Shown piece after piece: positions 1 to 7,195 of a stretch of DNA of 39,439 bases. Each line of letters starts with the position of its first letter. The first letter of the stretch is position 1. The stretch lies in the NCBI GenBank assembly GCA_938035945.1, contig CALHOU010000011.1, positions 1 to 39,439 on the forward strand, in the 5' to 3' direction. The notes under the pieces are model-generated. The model did no database searches, was not told where the DNA came from, and saw only the letters and a program-made list of their open reading frames with translations. The stretch comes from an uncultured Granulosicoccaceae bacterium. GTDB lineage: Bacteria > Pseudomonadota > Gammaproteobacteria > Granulosicoccales > Granulosicoccaceae. The position numbers and the translations under genes were made by a program.

Positions 1-1
1 A

Positions 2-865
2 GACATGCAAGTTCGAGTGCTTCAAAACATTGTCACTGTTACCGACTATCCCTCGTCCACGGGTTGGACAACCATCGCATTTGAAGATAACTGGCCACTG
101 CTTGGCGACTACGATATGAATGATCTAGTTGTTTATATGCGCACCTCGACACAGCGTACTTCTCAAGGGTTCACGCAAGTTGATGTTATTGGCGAAGTAG
201 CGGCTGCAGGCGCGGGTTATCATAATGGTTTTGGTATTCGGTTGCCCGGCGTTAAGCTCTCAGAGGTTAATCAAGAATCCGTTAGTTTTGAAGTCAACGG
301 TAAGCCTGTAGTAGATCGCCCACTATTAGAGGCAAACCGCGATGAAGCGATACTGATAATCACCAATGATGTGTTTGATTACGTTATCTCCGGTAATCAC
401 TGCGCATATTATCGTACAGAATCTGGATGTGGATCGTCGATTCAAATGTCGTTTGAGGTATCGGTAAAATTTAATAATCCAGTTGATACCAATCTAAGCG
501 GCGCGTTTGATCCATTTTTATTTGCAAGCCCGGATGCCTGGCATGGAGCACATTTCGTTACACCTCCAGGGCGATCTTATGAGATTCATCTTAAAAATCA
601 ATCCCCAACTGAAGCGTTTAATCCGGCACTTTTTGCCGGAGCTGGACAAGATGCTTCGGTACCTGATCAAGGCCTGTACTTTTTAACAGCTACTGGCATG
701 CCATGGGCGATAGAGATTGGAGATCGGTGGCAATACCCGTTGGAGTACGTAGATTTATCGATTACGTATCCTGATTTTTCAAAATTTTCAACCAGCAATG
801 GCAAAAATTCAGTGTATTGGTATGAACCTGCTAACGCTGTTAGCCATAAATTGTTTTCGGAGTAA
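2..865 (+). CDS. LruC domain-containing protein, 3' part
   Basis: The reading frame is open to the left edge, so only the C-terminal ~287 residues are present and the true start lies outside the window. The segment GDYDMNDLVVYM, the aromatic- and glycine-rich repeats and the HGAHFVTPPGRSYEIHL stretch fit the LruC domain (DUF4842-like) found in secreted or surface proteins of marine gammaproteobacteria. The LruC domain has no known enzymatic activity. The stop lies 4 bp before the start of a lipoprotein gene, so the two are probably co-transcribed. I am confident of the domain but not of any cellular role. Confidence 0.8.
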   Translation, partial: DMQVRVLQNIVTVTDYPSSTGWTTIAFEDNWPLLGDYDMNDLVVYMRTSTQRTSQGFTQVDVIGEVAAAGAGYHNGFGIRLPGVKLSEVNQESVSFEVNGKPVVDRPLLEANRDEAILIITNDVFDYVISGNHCAYYRTESGCGSSIQMSFEVSVKFNNPVDTNLSGAFDPFLFASPDAWHGAHFVTPPGRSYEIHLKNQSPTEAFNPALFAGAGQDASVPDQGLYFLTATGMPWAIEIGDRWQYPLEYVDLSITYPDFSKFSTSNGKNSVYWYEPANAVSHKLFSE

Positions 866-869
866 CGTC

Positions 870-1373
870 ATGAATAAAATACTAGCAATTATCTGTTACT
901 CTTTAGCCTTAAGTGCGTGCAGTGGTGGATCAACTGATAACACTGAACCGGCACCTAATCCAGCTTCGGCAGAAACTGGTCCGACTCCGCAGGCTCAATC
1001 GGTTAATCCCTATGAACAATCCACTCTGGATTATTCTAAGATAGAAGCTGAAGAGCAAGCCAACCAGACTGCCCAAATCAGTGTGTCACCTGGTTTTGCT
1101 TTTCAAACCTCCCGTTCAGTGAACCTATCGATAGATTTTGCTGAAGCACACGAGAGGAAAGGTACGGTGTTGGTTTGTACCGATTATTCTATAGTCGATA
1201 ACGCTTACAGGGTTGATTATGATAGCTGTCTTGTCCGTGCGCTTGTTGATAATGGTCGTCTTGAGCATAAATTGCAGATACTCAACCGACACGCCACGGT
1301 ATTAGCCGTAATGTGGTTTGCAGAGCCAGGGTCAAAGCCAGCTTATCAAGAGATTGTCGTTCCCACTATTTGA
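870..1373 (+). CDS. Small lipoprotein downstream of LruC gene
   Basis: This is a 167-residue protein starting MNKILAIICYSLALSAC, a short basic n-region, hydrophobic core and lipobox LSAC, so it should be an outer- or inner-membrane lipoprotein. The frame is open upstream, but I chose the ATG at 870 because it gives a clean type II signal peptide and has CGGAG about 7 bp upstream. A linker rich in Pro, Thr and Ala follows the lipidated Cys, then a compact domain with two cysteines (VCTDYS, DSCLV). I do not recognise the family. It sits 4 bp after the LruC stop, suggesting a shared transcript and perhaps a partnership at the cell surface. Confidence 0.75.
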   Translation: MNKILAIICYSLALSACSGGSTDNTEPAPNPASAETGPTPQAQSVNPYEQSTLDYSKIEAEEQANQTAQISVSPGFAFQTSRSVNLSIDFAEAHERKGTVLVCTDYSIVDNAYRVDYDSCLVRALVDNGRLEHKLQILNRHATVLAVMWFAEPGSKPAYQEIVVPTI

Positions 1374-1508
1374 TGTAGAACAATGAATAATGTAAATGGG
1401 AACGCATGTGATGTGTAGCGTTATTGTGATGAGTCGTTGATGTTAGCTTTCTATTCGGCCAGTTCGTGATCTCAACGCCAAAAAAGAGCCTGATATATTC
1501 AACCTTAT

Positions 1509-1610
1509 ATGAAATATGAACTCATCATCATTGATCTGGATGGAACGTTGGTGCAAAGCAAAGATTGTGCAGCGCAGGCATTGATTTATGTCATTCCAGC
1601 GTTAATTTGA
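1509..1610 (+). pseudogene. N-terminal stub of a HAD-family phosphatase gene
   Basis: The 33-codon frame reads MKYELIIIDLDGTLVQSKDC and then soon stops. IDLDGTLV is HAD motif I (DxDGT), the nucleophile loop of phosphoglycolate-phosphatase-like hydrolases, which normally run 210-230 residues. Nothing matching motifs II-IV follows in any frame, so this is the remaining 5' end of a deleted gene. It is too short to be enzymatic. Confidence 0.6.
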
Positions 1611-1630
1611 TGTGTATAGAAGTTAGGTAA

Positions 1631-2160
1631 ATCGACTATACACGCGTAGATTACTTAGATCCAAACTGGTTCGAAGCGGGCAAATTCGTATGAGATTTAT
1701 CGCGATACCATTTTTTATACCAATTGATGCGCTTCCTTATAAGGTTAGCCCGTCTCATTGATATCGATAAGGATGTAAGGAATTGCCATAGGCAACTACA
1801 ACACGAGAGCACTATGTAATATGGATTCAAGGTATTGCCGAATAACCACATTTTAAGACTGGTGCAAATCAGAAGATCATTAGCAATAATGAAAGTGCAG
1901 GGCCATTTGAGCTACCAATACTTCAACAACTTGTTGAAGGGGTGCTGTTAAATGTCGAGTGGGACTGAAAATGCTGTTAGTTTAAAAATTATGATTATGT
2001 ACCGATAATACGCCATAGAGTCATACGTGACCCTATTGGAGCTTCAGTCTCTAAATTTCTAGTTCCGCAGCGTATCGTTGAGATATCCCACGCCATATAT
2101 GATCTAGCCCGATCCGCTGGCCCACAACTTGCTCCACCCCAACTAACTCCCCCAAGTTAT
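1631..2160 (+). pseudogene. Multiply disrupted, unidentified coding remnant
   Basis: Protein-like sequence can be read if lesions are bridged. From 1631 one frame gives DYLDPNWFEAGKFV, a TGA at 1691-1693, then DLSRYHFLYQLMRFLIRLAR and IDIDKDVRN. Near 1800 the reading shifts by one base to YVIWIQGIAE, a TAA at 1843-1845, then SAGPFELPILQQLVEGVLL and NVEWD before a TGA at 1966-1968. TENAVSLK continues in another frame, and the earlier frame resumes with YVPIIRHRVIRDPIGA and LVPQRIVEISHAIYDLARSA up to about 2160. That is at least two premature stops and two compensating shifts. I do not recognise the family. The composition (aromatic, charged, helical) looks like a real globular protein rather than random frame. 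Confidence 0.5.
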
Positions 2161-2173
2161 CAACGGATTACAC

Positions 2174-3112
2174 ATGGGCGACCCCCAAAAGCTATATGCC
2201 CCAAGTCTGTTTTATCTCGGGCTTTTCATCGGTGCACTCGGGTTAACGCTTTACCCATTCAGCTACTCGTTCTTAGGCTCATTAGCTGACATACCAGTGG
2301 CCGTCTTCCTTGGCAGCTATAAAATTAAATACGCCATCATCGGCAGCTTCCCAAGTTTGACGCACTCACTGGCAACAAGCTTGGTCTTGATATCGTTGCT
2401 CGGTCTCTCTAGGCGCTTTAAATTTCTGGCCATACTCGCAAGCTTATCAACTCTGTTGTTGCTAGAGCGCAGCATGGGCACCTACGATCCAGTGGATGTA
2501 GCGGCCCTGCTAACGGGAGCATTCATTGGCTTGATGGTTTTGCTCGCAACAAAACAACACAATCAAAACAACAATTCAGACAGCATGATATCGGCTGTAT
2601 TGATTGCTGTAGCCTCCACATCGTTAGCGGTTGGCTCGTACAGCCAAGAACCTGGATGTGCGCGGTACGAAGGCACAACGTGTGTACAACAAAAACGATT
2701 CGCAAATCCCGTCTATATGAGCTATGCCGATTTGCGTAGTGCCGTTAGCTTACAGCCCGCAAAAGCGCTAACGGAAATTAATCGACTTTATCTCTACAAA
2801 AGCCTGATATTTATGAACCAAAAAAATCAAGGCATTCATATTATTGATAATCGGTTCCCAGCTAACCCGCGACCGATTGGTTTCATTCGCATTCCGGGCA
2901 ATTTAGATATCAGCATTCGCGATGATTACTTGTATGCGGATAGCTACGTTGACCTCGTCACGCTGGATCTTTCTGATCTTACTGCAATAAAAGAAGTGAG
3001 CCGACAAGAAGAGATTTTCCGATTCGATGCATTTCAGAATATACCCAGCGATATCGACTTTAAATACGAATTGATCGATTCAACCAGAGGTGTGATTGTT
3101 GGCTATGAATAA
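2174..3112 (+). CDS. Membrane protein with C-terminal LVIVD-like segment
   Basis: The 312-residue product has two parts. Residues ~10-130 hold about four hydrophobic helices, and the GTYDPVDVAALLTGAFIG stretch recalls VanZ-like membrane proteins. A further hydrophobic segment lies near residues 140-155. The C-terminal ~120 residues contain LYKSLIFMNQKNQGIHIIDN and similar blades that match LVIVD repeats (beta-propeller type, predicted surface/periplasmic). Its stop overlaps the start of a second LVIVD protein by 8 bp, so the two are translationally linked. No enzymatic motif is visible. The upstream SD is weak, so the exact start is uncertain. Confidence 0.65.
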   Translation: MGDPQKLYAPSLFYLGLFIGALGLTLYPFSYSFLGSLADIPVAVFLGSYKIKYAIIGSFPSLTHSLATSLVLISLLGLSRRFKFLAILASLSTLLLLERSMGTYDPVDVAALLTGAFIGLMVLLATKQHNQNNNSDSMISAVLIAVASTSLAVGSYSQEPGCARYEGTTCVQQKRFANPVYMSYADLRSAVSLQPAKALTEINRLYLYKSLIFMNQKNQGIHIIDNRFPANPRPIGFIRIPGNLDISIRDDYLYADSYVDLVTLDLSDLTAIKEVSRQEEIFRFDAFQNIPSDIDFKYELIDSTRGVIVGYE

Positions 3113-3884
3113 GTTACAGCACAATAAACTAAATGCCGTGTTGCTGATTGCCAGCTTATGTACGTTGTCGTCTTGCGGTGAGGGCACAGACGGGGGTGGT
3201 GGTGGTGATTCTCGCACTGGTGTGGGTGGCTCAACAGCTCGAATGACTATCGTTGACGACTACCTGTATGCGATCTCTGGCAGTAACGTACAGCTATTTG
3301 ATATTAGTCAACCAGCAATGCCCAACCCTTGGACAAAGGTGAATATTAGCTGGGAAATACAAACTCTGTTTCCGTATGGCGATTACTTACTGGTGGGCGC
3401 TGCGGATGGTGTACACATTTTCGATAACACCGACCCTGCAGCACCGCAATACGTTTCAGATTTTACCCATGCCACCGCCGTTGACCCAGTCGTTGCATCA
3501 GATGGTTATGCATATATAACACTAAAAAGCGATTTTACGCGACCCAACGGTTTTATTGAAGATCAGATCAATGTTGTGGATATCAACGATATCACGACGC
3601 CAGAGCTTATATTTGATGCACCCATGCAAGCACCTGAGGGTTTAACCATTGCTGGGAACCAGTTGTTTGTTTGTGATGGCATGGCAGGCTTAAAAGTATT
3701 TGATATTAGTGACCGAACCAGTCCCGTGTTTACAACGGCGTTAACAGAAGTGGACTGCAATGATGTTATTGCAAAAAACGGCATTTTGTATGTCATAACC
3801 GAGACAAGTTTTGAGCAATACGACTATAGCGTTTCGCCGCCAGCTTTTTTGAGTAAAGTTAGCTCAACGGAAAGTAGCTCATGA
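3105..3884 (+). CDS. LVIVD-repeat lipoprotein
   Basis: This 259-residue protein begins MNKLQHNKLNAVLLIASL and then has lipobox LSSC followed by a Gly-rich linker, so it is exported and lipidated. I chose the ATG at 3105, not the upstream TTG codons. The body is a run of ~40-residue blades with the pattern YLYAIS-x-VQLFDIS-x-P, LLVGAADGVHIFDNTDPAAP and LFVCDGMAGLKVFDISDRTS, typical of LVIVD repeats that form beta-propellers. Such proteins are common in marine bacteria but have no assigned function. It overlaps both neighbours (8 bp upstream, ATGA downstream), which marks a three-gene translational unit. Confidence 0.8.
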   Translation: MNKLQHNKLNAVLLIASLCTLSSCGEGTDGGGGGDSRTGVGGSTARMTIVDDYLYAISGSNVQLFDISQPAMPNPWTKVNISWEIQTLFPYGDYLLVGAADGVHIFDNTDPAAPQYVSDFTHATAVDPVVASDGYAYITLKSDFTRPNGFIEDQINVVDINDITTPELIFDAPMQAPEGLTIAGNQLFVCDGMAGLKVFDISDRTSPVFTTALTEVDCNDVIAKNGILYVITETSFEQYDYSVSPPAFLSKVSSTESSS

Positions 3885-4540
3885 CAATCAGTACAACAAC
3901 GCGGCAGGTATTACTGTCGATAATGATGGTTTCGCTGCTTGGCCTGGTGGCCTGTACTAAAAGTAAATCCAACGACAACGAATTTGCTGAATCCGCTCGT
4001 GGCATCTGGGAATCGGGCTGTCAAAACTATGGAATCAATAACGAGTATGGTAGAACCCAGTTGTTGGTGGCTGAGACTGAGTTCGAGATAGTGAATAGCT
4101 TCTACGAAGACCCTCGTTGCACTCGCCCCACCATAAAGTTTCTTTCAGGTGGTACTCTGACCAAGCACAACCGTTTTTTTCGGCAAGGTATTGAAGCATC
4201 TGCTGAAATTGATTTTCTCATTGAAAGCGTAAGCGCTGAAATTATGAGTATCGGTAAGGTACAACAATTTAATGAGAACGCTACCTGTGAATTAGTCAAC
4301 TGGCAGACTAACCTTAGTGTCGATATTTCCAACTGTATTGATTTTACCGATACAGGTGTTCCACGTACTGAATACGATATTTACAGCGCAACAACCGCCA
4401 CTCATCCATCAGGCGTATCCACTCGCGTGCTATATACGGGCATATTACGTGGTAATAGCGAAGAGGAACGTCCATCGCAATTGGATATACAAAATCCTTA
4501 CTGGCGCATTGGTGATACTCCTGAGAGTGAAGCCCCTTAG
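3881..4540 (+). CDS. Small lipoprotein of the LVIVD operon
   Basis: The start ATG overlaps the preceding stop as ATGA. The 219-residue product has a signal peptide ending in LLGLVAC (lipobox LVAC) followed by a Lys/Ser/Asn-rich linker. The mature part has cysteine-containing segments (GCQNYGINNEYG, PRCTRPTIKF, CELVNW) that could form disulphides in the periplasm. The pattern GIWESGCQ followed by a beta-rich body is reminiscent of lipocalin-like small secreted proteins, but I cannot name a family. Its tight linkage implies a role with the LVIVD proteins. Confidence 0.7.
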   Translation: MTISTTTRQVLLSIMMVSLLGLVACTKSKSNDNEFAESARGIWESGCQNYGINNEYGRTQLLVAETEFEIVNSFYEDPRCTRPTIKFLSGGTLTKHNRFFRQGIEASAEIDFLIESVSAEIMSIGKVQQFNENATCELVNWQTNLSVDISNCIDFTDTGVPRTEYDIYSATTATHPSGVSTRVLYTGILRGNSEEERPSQLDIQNPYWRIGDTPESEAP

Positions 4541-4555
4541 TACGGGCTGAGGTAT

Positions 4556-5206
4556 TTACTGAGTTAAATCACCTTCAACCAGAATGATACTCTTCGGATT
4601 CTGAATTGACGCGAATGGTTCAACTCCGTTATAACGAAACGATTGGTATTCAATTTCTGCCATCACGGTATGTCGAAATTGCTTAATGCAAAGTTGTTGA
4701 GTTACTGTTGAAGAGAGTTCCCCGATTACTTTTCGAAACCCAGCAGCTCGAGCCATGTCGTGGATACGTTCGCGCAAGGCGCGATATATACCACGACCCG
4801 TCGCGGATGCAGTCACCGCTGCCATGTCGACTAGAAGACACTCGCCAGGTCTAATTTGTCGACTAGTACGATAGATATCGTCTAGCGCTGCGAGTATTGC
4901 ATTGATCGACTTTAGTTTGTCTGGAGTCGCTTGTGAGAATTGGTTTGCAGATGCATAGTCGCAAGCCAATAGACATCCCACGACCGTATCGCTCTGAGTA
5001 TCTATGGCTACTATCGAAAGGTTTTGTTCACTTACATATTTAAACCAATCGTGCATATGCGTGCGATACACATCCACCTCTAAACCCACTGCGTTATGAA
5101 GAACACTACTGGTAGCGAAAATTTCAGTAACTAATTCGAATGCTTCCTTGTAGTTGGATTCGGTTAATCGCTCGATTTTTACGGATTTCAGTAAGGTTCT
5201 GTCCAT
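4556..5206 (-). CDS. GNAT-family N-acetyltransferase
   Basis: The 216-residue product (from MDRTLLKSVKIERL) shows the GNAT layout. An N-terminal beta-alpha region (NYKEAFELVTEIFATSS) is followed by a central strand with VGCLLACDYAS. The acceptor strand and pyrophosphate loop region LLVDMAAVTASATGRGIYRAL lies at ~residues 130-150, where the usual Q/RxxGxG/A acetyl-CoA loop is represented by TGRGIYRAL. It is closest in feel to the dopamine/arylalkylamine N-acetyltransferase type seen in bacteria. The substrate is unknown. The frame extends 12 codons upstream to a TTG, but the ATG is more likely. The gene converges on the LVIVD operon 15 bp away. Confidence 0.65.
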   Translation of the reverse strand: MDRTLLKSVKIERLTESNYKEAFELVTEIFATSSVLHNAVGLEVDVYRTHMHDWFKYVSEQNLSIVAIDTQSDTVVGCLLACDYASANQFSQATPDKLKSINAILAALDDIYRTSRQIRPGECLLVDMAAVTASATGRGIYRALRERIHDMARAAGFRKVIGELSSTVTQQLCIKQFRHTVMAEIEYQSFRYNGVEPFASIQNPKSIILVEGDLTQ

Positions 5207-5212
5207 TGACGT

Positions 5213-5611
5213 ATGATAACCAATATACTCTGGCGAGGCCAAGACGGAAACAGCACGTCGTTGCTGCTAGAAGACTTATTAGACGAAAGTGTGCTGTTAG
5301 TGGATAGATTCGAGGATAGGCCACTATCCATTGAACACGGTGCACCATTGCGGCTTATCGCGCCCAAACACTATGGCTACAAGAACCTAAAGCATTTAAC
5401 GAAAATGGAATTCCACACCACAATGCCGGCCTTTAAAAAAGGATTCGCGGCGTTGTTAGACCACCCCAGAGCGCGAGTTAGTGAGGAAGAGCGAGGTAGA
5501 TGGGTACCGGGAATAATACTGCGCTATGTGTACGGCGCAGCGGTTGAAGGTACGGTTAAGGATTTTCGTGATGCGATGAATAAAAAGTATACAAAAGAGG
5601 ACACAAGTTAA
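5213..5611 (+). pseudogene. 3' fragment of a sulfite-oxidase-like molybdoenzyme gene
   Basis: The frame encodes the C-terminal part of an Oxidored_molyb-type protein. DGNSTSLLLEDLLDES matches the usual DGYSTNLPLEDLL, and EHGAPLRLIAPKHYGYKNLK matches the conserved EHGxPxRLVxPxxYGxKxxKW block before the strand that ends the domain. The tail ERGRWVPGIILRYV is also typical. The N-terminal half of the domain, including the molybdenum-coordinating cysteine, is missing. The remnant begins 6 bp from the divergent GNAT start, leaving no room for its own promoter. I read it as a 5'-truncated pseudogene. Confidence 0.6.
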
Positions 5612-5617
5612 TGGGAC

Positions 5618-5642
5618 GAGGCGCAGATAATGTGCGCGCCTC
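5618..5642. terminator. Hairpin between convergent genes
   Basis: A perfect 7-bp stem GAGGCGC/GCGCCTC (5618-5624 and 5636-5642) with an 11-nt loop lies 7 bp after the molybdoenzyme remnant and 27 bp after the stop of the opposing NTF2-like gene. The U-tract is poor on both strands, so it may be a weak or factor-assisted terminator. Confidence 0.35.
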
Positions 5643-5668
5643 TTAACCTGATGATTAATCTCTGCTCT

Positions 5669-6034
5669 TTATTCCAGCGTACCTGTGCCAACAAAGCCCA
5701 CCATACGAGAAATAAGATCACCATCCATTTCGACAAAGTACTGGCCCATCTGGATCATCTCGTTGCCGTCGGGACCTTTGCCACCAAAGGCAACGTTTGC
5801 GCGAAATGTGCCTGCTGTGGCATCGGTACCTACAACCTTAGCAGACCACCCCGGTGCGTTTGCGCTGAACATACCAACGTACTCATTTAACGCGTCGACA
5901 CCTTGTAGCGTTTCCTGTGTTCGTGGGTCATCATATTGAACGTTTGCAGAAACCGCTTGTGTGATCTTGTCCAATCTGGCGGCCGCGTCTTCAAGTTCCC
6001 AGGCGGCAAAAAAAGTTGAGATGGCGTCTGACAT
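5669..6034 (-). CDS. NTF2-like (SnoaL-type) protein
   Basis: This 121-residue protein reads MSDAISTFFAAWELEDAA and later VQYDDPRTQETLQGVDALNE, the standard opening of a SnoaL/NTF2-like cone fold. The helix-1 FFAAWE, the YxDP turn and the G-x-x-A-L-x-x-Y helix are all there. The second half (GTFRANVAFGG, MIQMGQYFVEMDGDLISRMVGF) gives the long beta strands that line the pocket. Such proteins bind or isomerise small hydrophobic ligands. The ligand here is unknown. The start was set at the ATG 6034 because GGAG sits 6 bp upstream. An in-frame TTG four codons earlier is less likely. Confidence 0.75.
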   Translation of the reverse strand: MSDAISTFFAAWELEDAAARLDKITQAVSANVQYDDPRTQETLQGVDALNEYVGMFSANAPGWSAKVVGTDATAGTFRANVAFGGKGPDGNEMIQMGQYFVEMDGDLISRMVGFVGTGTLE

Positions 6035-6158
6035 GTGCTGCTCCAAGTTAGTAATGTGCTTATTCTAACGTGTTTTAAAAATAGTTTAATCAGGTTTAGT
6101 GGTTAAGCCGACGTTTTGCAGCTATCTGCTAAGCCGACAAGATGGGATTGACGTGGTT

Positions 6159-6737
6159 TTACGCTTCGTTTTTCTGTTCTACCGGTGCTTGCACAGGCAT
6201 AGGGCGGGGTGAAAACAGTTTACGTAGAAAGAAAAATGCAACACCTGCAAGTAACCATAGACCCAACTTGAGTAGCTTTGCAGAGATAGGTTTCGCTTCG
6301 TAGGTTGTATCCAGGAAGAAAAAGGCGCCCGACGGGTAAATGCCATCATACCCGTCGAGAATATCGGTAGGCATTTCTGCAGCACCTTGAAAAAGACCAG
6401 TGAAATTAGCTTCAGAGAGCATGACTTCGGGGGTTGGTTCCTTGTCGATTTTAACAATATACGAAACCGTATCCTCATTCATAACCGGCATGAAATAATC
6501 GGCATTAGCAGAGGAGCTGGAGGTGGAATAGGTGTAGATGTTTTCTATGTCTATTTGACCACCGCTGATTTCGGTATATACAGGTTCACCTGTTGGATTG
6601 ACCAATGTGTCCATGGTCATGTTGGTCAGGTCGGTGCTAACGTTTTTTTCCTTAAACGTTTCCCAAGCACCCATGCCGAATACGGCCAGACTGAGTATTA
6701 AACCCCAGGTAGAAATTTTCGCAAGAAATGCGCGCAT
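6159..6737 (-). CDS. Two-TM membrane protein with periplasmic domain
   Basis: The 192-residue product has an N-terminal hydrophobic helix (about residues 8-24). A polar domain of ~120 residues follows, containing ENIYTYSTSSSSANADYFMP, VSYIVKIDKEPTPEV and YDGIYPSGAFFFLD. A second helix (LLKLGLWLLAGVAFFFLRKL) comes next, then a short cytoplasmic tail. This suggests a membrane-anchored periplasmic loop. I do not recognise the family. The start is well supported by AGGAGG 5 bp before the ATG, one of the best Shine-Dalgarno sites in the window. It runs toward the NTF2-like gene but is separated from it by ~125 bp. Confidence 0.7.
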   Translation of the reverse strand: MRAFLAKISTWGLILSLAVFGMGAWETFKEKNVSTDLTNMTMDTLVNPTGEPVYTEISGGQIDIENIYTYSTSSSSANADYFMPVMNEDTVSYIVKIDKEPTPEVMLSEANFTGLFQGAAEMPTDILDGYDGIYPSGAFFFLDTTYEAKPISAKLLKLGLWLLAGVAFFFLRKLFSPRPMPVQAPVEQKNEA

Positions 6738-7195
6738 GTTTACCTCCTAAATAAGTGGCGCTAGGGTACAGCACTATTTGTATCCGTCCTATCGACGGGT
6801 TTTATTGTAATGGCCAATTAAGCCAATTTGTAAATCATCTTGAACATCATACTTGGCAAATAGAGGTTGTAAACAAAAGCCATCAGCGCGAACGACAAAT
6901 AAAAACGAGCATAAAATCACCCTTATACTTAAGAATAGGGCTGATGAATCTCCTGGTGAAACGTAAACAATTCGCACCTGTTTTTACGCTCTAGGTCCTA
7001 CAAAATAACCATGCCCAATTTACAGCCCTTGTATGTGTCTGTTTCAAAAGACATTGCTGAAAATAGTAACCTTTACTAAGAGCATATGGGTGAAGTCTAG
7101 TGGTTTTAATACCGCATTACACTCGTCACAATCCCAATCTTCTGGCTTTATTCTTGCGGCAACATACACGAACACTTAGCTCCTAGGATACACAC
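6738..7195. other. Intergenic stretch without a convincing gene
   Basis: About 460 bp between divergent genes. Short frames exist on both strands (6755-6994 plus, 6789-6977 minus) but have no SD, no signal peptide and no protein-like composition. The region must hold the promoters of both flanking genes, though I could not pick a convincing -35/-10 pair. Confidence 0.5.

Noticed and set aside
1651..1851. A 66-codon minus-strand frame in the decayed region
   Set aside because: No ribosome site and no protein-like composition. The plus strand carries the recognisable remnant here.
6104..6138. Direct repeat TAAGCCGAC at 6104-6112 and 6130-6138
   Set aside because: Only two 9-bp copies 26 bp apart in an intergenic gap. 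Possible by chance, and no element or iteron set is seen.
6755..6994. Small plus-strand frame between the two-TM protein and the RCC1-like gene
   Set aside because: No SD, no signal or helix, and biased composition. Judged random.
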